From Burkholderia oklahomensis C6786 (GTDB taxonomy: Bacteria > Pseudomonadota > Gammaproteobacteria > Burkholderiales > Burkholderiaceae), in contig NZ_CP009556.1 in the NCBI RefSeq assembly GCF_000959365.1, positions 1,860,001 to 1,924,000 of the forward strand: 64,000 nt of DNA, given 5' to 3'. A model generated the notes under the pieces. It did not search any database. It was not told the origin of the DNA and saw nothing but the letters and a program-made list of their open reading frames with translations. The translations under genes and the position numbers were made by a program. Of the stretch, positions 54,541 to 63,118 are shown piece after piece. Numbering within the stretch: the first letter of the stretch is position 1; every line of letters starts with the position of its first letter.

Positions 54541-55443
54541 TCAGGTGGTCTTTTTCGCGCCCCAGCTGCCGCCGTGCGCGGCCGCCTGCGCGGCGGGCGA
54601 GCGCGCGAGGTATTCGAGCGCGAGCGCGGTCGAGCCTTCGCCGTGCGGCGTGTACGCCGGATTGAAGTAGCGCAGCGCGGCGCCGATCGTCTTCCAGAAC
54701 GACGGCAGATGGCCGCGCCGCGAGCCGCGCGTCCACGCGCGGACGAAGCCCGGATAGCGGCCCGCCTTCGGATCGCGCGTATACATGAACTTCGAGCCCA
54801 TCGACACGAACAGCACCAGCAGGCAGATCGCGAGCACCATGTGGAATGCGCGCCCAAAATAACCGCCGCCCATGTAGCGGTGCAGGTCGAACGCGACGGT
54901 GCCGTGCTCGACTTCCTCCGCGCCGTGCCAGCGCAGCAGGTCGAGCATCGCCGGATCGGCCTGCGCTTCGTCGAGCGCACGCGCGTTCAGCACCCAGCGG
55001 CCGAGATAGGCGAAGAAATGCTCGAGCGCGGCGATGATGCCGAGCTGCTGCCGCAGCCAGAAGCGCGTGCCGCCGATCTTCAGGCCGAGCGGCGACTCGC
55101 CGAGCACCTTGCTGAAGAGCCAGGTGAGGCGCTTCGTATACGGCTGCGTGTCGACGCCGTGCCGCGCGTAGCACTGCTTCGCGACCGCGTGGTGCGAGCG
55201 CGAATGCACCGCTTCCTGGCGCAGGAAGCCGTCGGCGTCCGCGCGCAGCGCCGGGTCGCCGATGAGCGGCAGCGCCTTGTTGTACACGCGGCAGAACCAG
55301 AGCTCGCCTTCGGGGAACAGCAGGTTCAGCGTGTCGATGATGTGCGTGCTCGCCGGATCGCCCGGGATCCATTGGAGCGGCGTCTCGCCGAAGTCGAATT
55401 TGACGTGGCGCGCCTTGATTTGATGGTGGTTGCCGATTGCCAT
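54541..55443 (-). CDS. Predicted metal-dependent hydrolase (PF10118 type)
   Basis: The 300-residue protein has metal-ligand-like clusters EAVHSRSHH and WHGAEEVEHGTVAFD, and FPEGELWFCRVYNKALPLI, which are typical of this family of helical, di-iron-like proteins. One hydrophobic helix (FHMVLAICLLVLFVSMGSKFM) near residue 215 indicates membrane association. AGGGAGG lies before the ATG at 55443. It is the first gene of the operon with the Vgb-like and small membrane proteins. Biochemical activity is not established for the family. Confidence 0.82.
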   Translation of the reverse strand: MAIGNHHQIKARHVKFDFGETPLQWIPGDPASTHIIDTLNLLFPEGELWFCRVYNKALPLIGDPALRADADGFLRQEAVHSRSHHAVAKQCYARHGVDTQPYTKRLTWLFSKVLGESPLGLKIGGTRFWLRQQLGIIAALEHFFAYLGRWVLNARALDEAQADPAMLDLLRWHGAEEVEHGTVAFDLHRYMGGGYFGRAFHMVLAICLLVLFVSMGSKFMYTRDPKAGRYPGFVRAWTRGSRRGHLPSFWKTIGAALRYFNPAYTPHGEGSTALALEYLARSPAAQAAAHGGSWGAKKTT

Positions 55444-56742
55444 GAGTTCCTCCCTGTGGTTCGAGTTCATCGGACGGCGCGAGGCCGTCCCGTGTCGCGT
55501 GTGGCTGGCGAAAGCGGGATCGCGAATGACGCGCGGCGCTGCCGAAGGCGTTTGCCGCGCGCGCCGCCTGCGGGCGTGCTCGCAGGCGCGCGATGTCGAG
55601 GCGCGCGATGCGAACGCGGGCGGCCGGTGCGCGGGCATGGAGCGCGTCGCGGCACGGGAACAGCGGGGACGTCGTCGCGGGCGCTCGCATCGGGTCGCAT
55701 CGGGCGCGCCGCCATGCGGCTCGCCGGAATTTATCGCCAACCATTACATTGGATGATGTAATCATCATAATCGCTTGCTCGGCGAGCACCAGTCGTTTCG
55801 AATGGGGATTTCCCCTGATGCGGCGATGCGAATATCTCCGCATTGAAAATGCCGGTGATGGACGTGCGTCGCGCGCCGTTTGATCGATCGGCGGAAGGTC
55901 AGACGGGGAGGGCGTTCTGCGGAAGAAGTGCGGTTCGATTTCGAACGGGTCAGGCGCGATGCGACAGATGGTCGCGGAAATGGCGGCGGAGTCTATTCTC
56001 CAAATAATTTCCAATGGAAAGACTTTTAATTCCGCATTGGTCGATGAAAACTTGATTTGAATCAAAGACGGCCGGGTGAAATAAAATTAAACGGAGATTC
56101 GAATTCGGTCGATGGGACGAGGGCGGTGGCCGGCCGAATAGCCGTCATCTCGGCCGGGCCGCACCGACGTCGGCCGCCGTTTCGATCTCGATGGACCCGA
56201 TCGAGCGAACCCGGCCGGAATCAAGCGAAAGTCGGCGTTTCGACGGAACGGCGGATCGAACGTCCGCGACGGTCCATGCCGCTTGCCGCCGGGCACTCCT
56301 TTCGCGCGACACGGTTTCCGCCGTTCGGTCATCCGCCGCGGGATTTCCACGAAGTGATGCACCGTTGCCCGCCTGCCTGTCGCGCGCGGCGGCGCTCGCG
56401 GCGTTCGCCCCTTGCCGGTCGCGGGCGGCGGCGTCGATCCGGCCGCGCGCCGGCAATCACGCGTCGCCGCGCGGTAAAGCGACGCGCGACCGGACATCCG
56501 GCCGGCGTGCCTGACGCCATGCACACTTGTGCCTGGATCCGCAGGCGCGCGTTTCGCCGAGCGATCGGCGAGCGCATCGCCGTCCGGCCGATCGCCCGGT
56601 TCGGCCGATCGCGGCGAATCCCCCGCCGTTTTCACGCGATCGCCCTCCGGCAAATTTTGGACAGTTCGCACATTTGTCGCCGCGATCCCTTATCCTTCAA
56701 TGTTTACGAAAACGTTACATCAAGCCATCAAATGGAGTGCGG
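55444..56742. other. 1.3-kb intergenic region with AT-rich segment
   Basis: This region separates the divergent metal-hydrolase operon and the antiporter gene. No open frame here has a credible start or family resemblance. It contains an AT-rich dyad at 55743-55762 and an AT-rich stretch at 55980-56100 (AATAATTTCC, AATAAAATTAAAC) that stand out from the GC-rich surroundings. These are probably promoter DNA; an unrecognised small RNA is possible. Confidence 0.55.
55743..55762. promoter_or_regulatory. Operator-like dyad ATTACAT-N6-ATGTAAT
   Basis: A perfect 7-bp inverted repeat with a TGGATG centre, AT-rich in GC-rich DNA, lies 300 bp upstream of the metal-hydrolase start. The geometry suits a dimeric TetR- or GntR-type repressor. 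No regulator gene lies beside it. Confidence 0.45.
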
Positions 56743-58485
56743 ATGCCTCATGACGTCAGCCTGATTGCACTGCTCGCGGCCGGTTTCGGTCTCGCGATGA
56801 TCCTCGGTTACCTCGCGTCGCTGCTGAAAATGCCGCCGCTCGTCGGCTATCTGCTCGCCGGCATCGTGATCGGGCCGGGTACGCCCGGCTTCGTCGGCGA
56901 TCTCGCGCTCGCGCAGCAGCTCGCCGAGATCGGCGTGATGCTGCTGATGTTCGGCGTCGGCCTGCATTTCTCGCTCGGCGATCTGCTCGCGGTGCGCAAG
57001 ATCGCGCTGCCCGGCGCGATCGTCCAGATCGCCGTCGCGACGGCGCTCGGCGGCGGGCTCGCACTGCTATGGGGCTGGAACGTCGGCGGCGCGCTCGTGT
57101 TCGGCCTCGCGCTGTCGGTCGCGAGCACGGTCGTGCTGCTGCGCGCGCTCGAAGGGCGCGGGCTCATCGAATCGGTCAACGGACGGATCGCGGTCGGCTG
57201 GCTCGTCGTCGAGGATCTCGTGATGGTGCTCGTGCTCGTGCTGCTGCCGCCGCTCGCCGGGCTCCTCGGCGGCGGCGCGCCCGCGCACGGCGACGCGGCC
57301 GCCGCGCAAGCGGGCGGCAGCCTCTGGAGCGCGCTCGGCGTGACGCTGCTGAAGGTCGCCGCGTTCATCGCGCTGATGCTCATCGTCGGCAAGCGCGTGT
57401 TTCCGCGCATCCTGTGGCTCGTCGCGCGCACCGGCTCGCGCGAGCTGTTCACGCTGTGCATGATCGCGGCGGCGGTCGGCGTCGCGTTCGGCGCGGCGAA
57501 GCTGTTCGACGTGTCGTTCGCGCTCGGCGCGTTCTTCGCCGGGATGATGATGCGCGAGTCGGAGTTCAGCCGCCGCGCGGCCGACGAGACGCTGCCGCTG
57601 CGCGACGCGTTCTCGGTCCTTTTCTTCATCTCGGTCGGCATGCTGTTCGACCCGCGCGTGCTGATCGACGAGCCGCTGCACGTGCTCGAAGTCGCGGCGA
57701 TCGTCGTCGTCGGCAAGACGCTCGCGGCCGTCGCGCTCGTGCTCGCGTTCCGCTATCCGCTCAACACCGCGCTCACGGTCGGCGCGGGCCTCGCGCAGAT
57801 CGGCGAGTTCTCGTTCATCCTCGCGAGCCTCGGGCGCGGGCTCGGGCTGTTGTCGGCCGAAGGGCAGAGCCTGATCCTCGCGGTCGCGCTGCTGTCGATC
57901 GCGCTCAACACGCTGCTGTTCGCGGCGATCGATCCGGCGCTCGCGTGGATCCGCAAGCACTCGGCGTTCGCGCGCCGGCTCGAGTCGCGCGACGATCCGC
58001 TCGCCGCGCTGCCGATGTCGACGCCGCAGACGCATCTGACGGGGCAGGTCGTGATCGTCGGCTACGGACGCGTCGGCACGCGGATCGCGCAGGCGCTCGA
58101 CGCGCGCGGGATCGCGTACGTCGTCGTCGAGCAGAATCGCGAGACGGTCGAGAAGCTGCGCGCGGAGGGCGTCGCGGCGGTATCCGGCGACGCGATCGAG
58201 CCGATCGTGCTCGTGCAGGCGCATATCGCGCGCGCGGGGATGCTGGTCGTCACGCTGCCCGACGTGTTCGACGTGCGGCAGATCGTCGACATCGCGCGCA
58301 CGCTGAATCCGGCGATCGAGATTGCACTCTGCACGAACAGCGACGACGAGGCGGCGCTGCTCGCGAACGAAGGGATGGGCGACGTGTTCGTCGGCGAGAC
58401 AGAACTCGCGCGCGGGATGACCGAGCATGTGCTCGCGCGCATGGGCGCGGATGCGGGGCGGGCGCGCTCGGCGGCTGCGCACTAG
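56743..58485 (+). CDS. CPA2-family potassium/proton antiporter with TrkA-N domain (YbaL/KefB-like)
   Basis: The 580-residue protein has an N-terminal sodium/hydrogen-exchanger domain of ~12 helices (MPPLVGYLLAGIVIGPGTPGFVGD, LAEIGVMLLMFGVGLHFS, GRIAVGWLVVEDLVMVLVLVLLPPLAG). A cytoplasmic Rossmann TrkA-N domain (VVIVGYGRVGTRIAQALDARGIAYVVVEQNRETVE) fills residues ~425-545. It would export K+ (or exchange cations) under nucleotide or redox control. GGAG precedes the ATG at 56743; the longer open frame upstream has no family match. Confidence 0.92.
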   Translation: MPHDVSLIALLAAGFGLAMILGYLASLLKMPPLVGYLLAGIVIGPGTPGFVGDLALAQQLAEIGVMLLMFGVGLHFSLGDLLAVRKIALPGAIVQIAVATALGGGLALLWGWNVGGALVFGLALSVASTVVLLRALEGRGLIESVNGRIAVGWLVVEDLVMVLVLVLLPPLAGLLGGGAPAHGDAAAAQAGGSLWSALGVTLLKVAAFIALMLIVGKRVFPRILWLVARTGSRELFTLCMIAAAVGVAFGAAKLFDVSFALGAFFAGMMMRESEFSRRAADETLPLRDAFSVLFFISVGMLFDPRVLIDEPLHVLEVAAIVVVGKTLAAVALVLAFRYPLNTALTVGAGLAQIGEFSFILASLGRGLGLLSAEGQSLILAVALLSIALNTLLFAAIDPALAWIRKHSAFARRLESRDDPLAALPMSTPQTHLTGQVVIVGYGRVGTRIAQALDARGIAYVVVEQNRETVEKLRAEGVAAVSGDAIEPIVLVQAHIARAGMLVVTLPDVFDVRQIVDIARTLNPAIEIALCTNSDDEAALLANEGMGDVFVGETELARGMTEHVLARMGADAGRARSAAAH

Positions 58486-58755
58486 ACGCGGCCGGGGCGG
58501 GAGGCGGGCGCTTGCGTTTGGCGCAAGCGCGATGGCGGGCGCGGCGTTTTGCTCGCGGCATTCGCGGCATGAACGTCTCGCTCCGGCGCGCGCATCGCTC
58601 AACCGGATCGCCCGACCGGCGCAATCGCGGCGGAATCGTCAACTCGATGTATCGAAGACGCGCCGCGCCGCGTCCCGATCGTCGACGCGCGGATTCCAAT
58701 CGGCGTCGTGCGGCGCGGGGTCCGTCGCATCGCGCGCATCACGTGTTTCGTACGG

Positions 58756-59520
58756 TCAATGGAACGGCTCGAGCGTCAGCTCCTGCGCCATCACGCGATT
58801 GCCGGCGAGCAGCCCGCCGTCGACGGGGAGCATGACGCCCGTGATCGCGCGCGCCGCGTCCGACGACAGGAACAGCGCGGCGTTCGCGACGTCGTCGGGC
58901 GTCGCGAAGTCTTCGAGCGGATACCACTTCTTCAGTTGCTCGAACACCTGCGGGTTCTGCCGCACGCGCGCTTCCCACGCGGGCGTCTTCACGGTGCCGG
59001 GGCAGACGATGTTCGCGCGCACGGCGTCGCGCCCGTATTCGATCGCGAGCGATTTCGCATAGCTGACGAGGCCCGCCTTCGCCGCGCTGTACGCCGGATG
59101 GCCGAGCGCGGCGACGCCGTTGACCGAGCCTATGATCGTGATCGCGCCGCGGCGGCGCGCGCGCATGCCGGCGAGCACCGCCTCGACGCTCACGTAGGTC
59201 GCGGTCAGGTTCGCGTCGAGATCCGCGCGCCACGATGCGCTCGTCGTCGTGCGCAGCGTCGCCGACGCGGCGGTGCCCGCATTCGCGACGAGCACGTCGA
59301 CGGGCTCGTTCGCGAGCGCGGCCGCGAGGCGCTCGGCGTCGGTCAGATCGTCGACGACGGGCGCGACGGCCGCGTCGCCGAGCGTATCGGCGAATGCGGC
59401 GAGCGCCGCACGGTCGCGGTCGAGCGCGAGCACGCGGTCGCCCGCGGCGAGAAAGCGGCGCACGAGCGCCTGTCCGATGCCGCCCGCGGCGCCCGTGATC
59501 AGCGTGGTGCGTGTCGTCAT
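58756..59520 (-). CDS. Short-chain dehydrogenase/reductase
   Basis: The 254-residue SDR has the cofactor motif TLITGAAGGIGQALVRRFL, the NAG motif VLVANAGTAAS, catalytic Ser in IIGSVNGVAALG and YxxxK in YSAAKAGLVSYAKSLAIEYG. It lies 67 bp after the sugar-binding-protein gene on the same strand, which suggests oxidation of a sugar such as L-arabinose. Specificity cannot be read from the sequence. The neighbouring 58486-58755 has no gene. Confidence 0.88.
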   Translation of the reverse strand: MTTRTTLITGAAGGIGQALVRRFLAAGDRVLALDRDRAALAAFADTLGDAAVAPVVDDLTDAERLAAALANEPVDVLVANAGTAASATLRTTTSASWRADLDANLTATYVSVEAVLAGMRARRRGAITIIGSVNGVAALGHPAYSAAKAGLVSYAKSLAIEYGRDAVRANIVCPGTVKTPAWEARVRQNPQVFEQLKKWYPLEDFATPDDVANAALFLSSDAARAITGVMLPVDGGLLAGNRVMAQELTLEPFH

Positions 59521-59587
59521 GCGTTCTCCTTCGGTTCGAAACGGGTTGTCGATGCCGCGCCGTCCGCCGCCCGCCGAGCGGCGCCGC

Positions 59588-60589
59588 TCACAGCCCGAGC
59601 TGCGCGCGCGCCGTCTTCTCGTTCGCGCGCGTGATCAGCGTGCCGGACGTCAGCACGAGCGGCGGCGGCGTCCGGTTCTGCGTGATCCACTCGGCCATGT
59701 TGACCGATGTGTCGTAGCCGTGCTGCCGCGGGTTCAGCAGGATCGAGCCGTAAAAGCCCGTCGGCTTCGGTTTCGCGAATTCGTTCATCGCGACCTGGCT
59801 GCCGTTGATGCCGACCGCGATCATGTCGTCGGCGCCGATTCCGCGACCTTCGCCCGCGCGCACCGCGCCGACCGTCGTGTCGTCGTTCGATCCGAACGCG
59901 ACCCAGCGCTTGAAGTTCCGATGCTTGGTGAACGCGATGTTGGCCGCGTTGAACGCGCCTTCGGTGTCGGCCGTCATTTCAGGCGCGTCGACGACGTTCG
60001 CGACCGGGAAGCCGGCTTCCTTCAGCGCGTCGACGGCGCCCGTCGTGCGCTCGCGCGCGGTCGGCAACTGGTCGTACGCGAGCCGCAGCACGCCGACCTC
60101 GGCCGGATTCCAGCCGCGCCGCTTTGCCTCGGCGGCGATCGCCTCGCCGACCTGCCGGCCGATCTTGTACGCGGAGATGCCCATGTGCGGCACGTTCGGA
60201 AGCGGCGCGCCACGGCCGTCGACGAGCTGGTCGTCGACCGACATCAGCTTCATTCCGTAGCGCTTGGCCTTCGCGGCGATGCCGGGGCCGAGCTTCACGT
60301 CGGGCGCGCAGATGATCACGCCTTGCGCCTTTTGCGCGGCGAGGCTGTCGAGCGCGGTCGACACTTTCTCGCCGCTCGGCGCGGCGATCTTCACGAGCGT
60401 GAAGTGCTTGTCTTTCGCCGCCTGCTCGGCGAAGCGCCATTCGTCCTGAAACCACGGGTCGTCGGGCTGCTTGACGACGAAGCCGATCTTTACCGGGGCC
60501 GTGCCTTCCGCATGCGCGGGAGCCGCCGCCGACAGGCTGGCGGCGACGCTCGCGCAGACGAGGGCGGCTTGGGGCCAGCGCAATCCCAT
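59588..60589 (-). CDS. Periplasmic sugar-binding protein of an AraF type, without its transporter
   Basis: The 333-residue protein has a signal peptide (QAALVCASVAASLSAAAPAHAEG) and a type-1 periplasmic-binding fold (VKIGFVVKQPDDPWFQDEWRFAEQAAKDKHFTLVKIAAP, MKLMSVDDQLVDGRG, VAFGSNDDTTVGAVRAGEGRG), strongly resembling the L-arabinose-binding protein AraF. In related species araG (ATPase) and araH (permease) follow directly. Here the next gene is an SDR and neither component is in the window, so the protein may be an orphan or use another transporter. Confidence 0.88.
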   Translation of the reverse strand: MGLRWPQAALVCASVAASLSAAAPAHAEGTAPVKIGFVVKQPDDPWFQDEWRFAEQAAKDKHFTLVKIAAPSGEKVSTALDSLAAQKAQGVIICAPDVKLGPGIAAKAKRYGMKLMSVDDQLVDGRGAPLPNVPHMGISAYKIGRQVGEAIAAEAKRRGWNPAEVGVLRLAYDQLPTARERTTGAVDALKEAGFPVANVVDAPEMTADTEGAFNAANIAFTKHRNFKRWVAFGSNDDTTVGAVRAGEGRGIGADDMIAVGINGSQVAMNEFAKPKPTGFYGSILLNPRQHGYDTSVNMAEWITQNRTPPPLVLTSGTLITRANEKTARAQLGL

Positions 60590-60890
60590 AAGCGTCTCCT
60601 TCGTGCTCCGTTTTGATGGATGCGGCCTTGCGAGCCGCGGACGGCATGCATGTCGTGCGGGAAATTGTAGGCGGCGGGTAAGCGGGCTTCCAAATAATGC
60701 GAGGTGATCCTAAAGAATGGGACCGGTGCGGATGCGGATCAGAATGCGGCGGGCGTGCGGACGGGAGCGGGCGGCGACGAACAGCGGGCGACGAACAGCG
60801 GGCGACGCCGGAAGCCGCGGCAATCGCGACGCCGGACGGACCACGACGGGCGCGCAAGCGCCGCCCGTCTCGCGGTGGCGGCGGCGCTGC
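60590..60890. other. Intergenic region between two minus-strand genes
   Basis: The 301 bp lie upstream of the sugar-binding-protein gene and downstream of the PBP gene. They should contain the promoter of the former. The only repeat noted is a short GGGCGACGAACAGC duplication near 60772-60800. No gene is recognised. Confidence 0.55.
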
Positions 60891-62678
60891 TTACGCCTTC
60901 GTTTTCGCCGGCACCGGCGCCTTCGCGCCGCCCGCCGGCTTCTCGGCGGTGACGGGTGCGTCGGGCGGCACGCCGAGCAACTGCAGCGAGCCGCTCATCA
61001 CCGACGAGAACACCGGCCCCGCGACCGTGCCGCCGTAGTAGCTTCTCGCACCCGGCTCGTCGATCATCACGGCGACGATGAGGCGCGGATTGCTCATCGG
61101 CGCCATCCCGGAGAAGAGCGCGCGGTACTTGCCCTTCGCGTACGACGCGCCGACCTGCTTGCGCGCGGTGCCCGTCTTGCCGCCGATCCGGTAGCCGTCG
61201 ACGCGCGCGGCGCGCCCGGTGCCGCCCTGGCCGACCGCCATTTCCAGCATCGAGCGGATCGCGGCCGCCGTGGCGGGCGTCGTCACGCGATGGCCGCGGT
61301 GCGCGTCGACGGAGGGCGGATCGGTGTGCGTCCTCAGCAGCGACACCGGATGCAGCGTGCCGTCGCCCGCGTAGGCGGTATAGACCTGCGCGATCTGCAG
61401 CAGCGACGCAGAGAGGCCATAGCCGTAGGCCATCGTCGCCTGCTCGATCGGCCGCCAGCGCTTGTACGGGCGCAGCCGCCCGGACGCGACGCCGGGGAAC
61501 GTCAGATCCGGCGCGCGGCCGATGCCGTATTCCTGGTACTTGTTCCAGATCGTCTCGGCGGGCAGGTTGAGCGCGAGCTTCGCGAGCGCGATGTTGCTCG
61601 ACATCTGCAGCGCCTGCGCGACCGTGATCGCGCCGTGGTTCGACGTGTCGTGGATCACGTTCGGGCCGATCCTGTACGAGCCCGGCGACGTGTCGATGAT
61701 CGTCTGCGGCCGCACCTTGCCCGCGTCGATCGACAGCGCGACGACGAGCGGCTTGATCGTCGAGCCGGGCTCGAACGTGTCGATCACCGCGCGGTTGCGC
61801 AATTGCTGGCCGGTCAGGCGCGTGCGGTCGTTCGGATCGAACGTCGGGTAGTTCGCGAGCGCGAGGATCTCGCCGTTCTGCGCATCGAGCACGACGACGC
61901 TGCCCGCCTGCGCGTTGTTCGCGACGATCGCGGACTTCAACTGCGCGTACGCGAGCTGCTGGATCCGGCGATCGATCGTCAGCTCGATCGTCGCGCCGTG
62001 CTGCGCGGGCACGAGCGGGCTGGTGTCGGAGATGATCCGGCCGAGCCGGTCGCGGATCACCTGGCGCTGGCCCGCGGTGCCGGACAGCCGCCCGTTCGCG
62101 GCGAGCTCGACGCCTTCCTGCCCCTGGTCCTCGACGTTCGTGAAGCCGACGACGTGCGCGGCCGATTCGCCTTCCGGATAGAAGCGCTTCGAATCGGCGA
62201 CCTGCGTGATGCCGTCGACGTCGAGCTTCTCGATGCGGGCGGCCGTTTCGGGATCGACCTGGCGCTTGAGCAGCACGAACGAGCGGTCGCTCGTCAGGCG
62301 CCGCCGCACTTCGGCGAGCGGCATGTCGAGCAGCTTCGCGAGCGGCGCGTACGCGACTTCGTCGACCTGTTTCGGATTCGCCCAGATTTCATAGGTCGTC
62401 AGGCTGACGGCGAGGAGCGCGCCGTTGCGGTCGACGATGCTGCCGCGCATCGCGCCGAGCTCTATCGTGCGCTGATAGCGCTTCTGGCCCTGGCCCACGT
62501 AGAAATCCTGATTCGCGACCTGCACCCAGAATGCGCGGGCGATCAGCGTGCCGAACGCGATGAACACGAGGATCACGATGAACTTCGAGCGCCACATCGG
62601 CAGGTTCGACGACAGCATCGGACTTTTCGCGACGGCGACGTAAGGATCGGACGACTTCGGTTTTTTCTTGAGGCGCAT
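60891..62678 (-). CDS. FtsI-type class B penicillin-binding protein (PBP3 paralogue)
   Basis: The 595-residue transpeptidase has one N-terminal membrane anchor (KFIVILVFIAFGTLIARAFWV), a PBP dimerisation domain (RGSIVDRNGALLAVSL, ANPKQVDE) and an active-site serine S306 in PGSTIKP. SSN in QMSSNIALA and KTGT with K501 (GGKTGTARK) complete the active-site motifs. It makes septal peptidoglycan cross-links and is a beta-lactam target. It stands alone rather than in the dcw division cluster, so it is probably a second copy beside the chromosomal ftsI. The ATG at 62678 gives MRLKKKPKSSDPYVAV. Confidence 0.93.
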   Translation of the reverse strand: MRLKKKPKSSDPYVAVAKSPMLSSNLPMWRSKFIVILVFIAFGTLIARAFWVQVANQDFYVGQGQKRYQRTIELGAMRGSIVDRNGALLAVSLTTYEIWANPKQVDEVAYAPLAKLLDMPLAEVRRRLTSDRSFVLLKRQVDPETAARIEKLDVDGITQVADSKRFYPEGESAAHVVGFTNVEDQGQEGVELAANGRLSGTAGQRQVIRDRLGRIISDTSPLVPAQHGATIELTIDRRIQQLAYAQLKSAIVANNAQAGSVVVLDAQNGEILALANYPTFDPNDRTRLTGQQLRNRAVIDTFEPGSTIKPLVVALSIDAGKVRPQTIIDTSPGSYRIGPNVIHDTSNHGAITVAQALQMSSNIALAKLALNLPAETIWNKYQEYGIGRAPDLTFPGVASGRLRPYKRWRPIEQATMAYGYGLSASLLQIAQVYTAYAGDGTLHPVSLLRTHTDPPSVDAHRGHRVTTPATAAAIRSMLEMAVGQGGTGRAARVDGYRIGGKTGTARKQVGASYAKGKYRALFSGMAPMSNPRLIVAVMIDEPGARSYYGGTVAGPVFSSVMSGSLQLLGVPPDAPVTAEKPAGGAKAPVPAKTKA

Positions 62679-63118
62679 GGGCTGGCTATCGCTGGGCGGG
62701 ATCGCGGATCGCGTCCCGAAAGCTGAATTGTAATGAATGAGTAATGATTTCGTCTGCTTCGGCCGCCAAATCGTTGAAAAGTCTGACAAATATTCAAGAA
62801 GCGCGCGGATGGGGCGGAGGCGGCGAAGGATGCTCGAGGCGCGCACGAAGCGCGGCGGTCGAGGCGGCGCGGAAGCGCCGAGCGCGGCGCGCCGGCATCG
62901 GCAAGCGGGAGGCGGTCAGCGGGAAAGGGGCAGGCGGCGCTCGGCCGGGCGGGCGACGCGCGGATCGCGAGAGGAAATCGGCGAGACGCCGACGAACGCG
63001 TGCGAACGACGGCAGGAAGCGGACAGCGACGGAGCGAGCGCGAAGCGGCCGGGCGACGAACGGAACGGGAGAATCCGGGGCGGCCGCGCCGCCCCGTCGT
63101 CGCCGCATCGCATCCGGA
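62679..63118. other. Intergenic region upstream of the PBP gene
   Basis: The 440 bp lie between the chemoreceptor stop and the PBP start, both genes on the minus strand. The part nearest the PBP gene (62725-62800) is AT-rich and probably carries its promoter. The remainder is very GC-rich, without a supported gene or clear terminator. Confidence 0.55.

Noticed and set aside
55593..55883. Coding frames in the 1.3-kb gap before the antiporter gene
   Set aside because: Arg-rich, no start signals, no family match; base composition fluctuates as in non-coding DNA.
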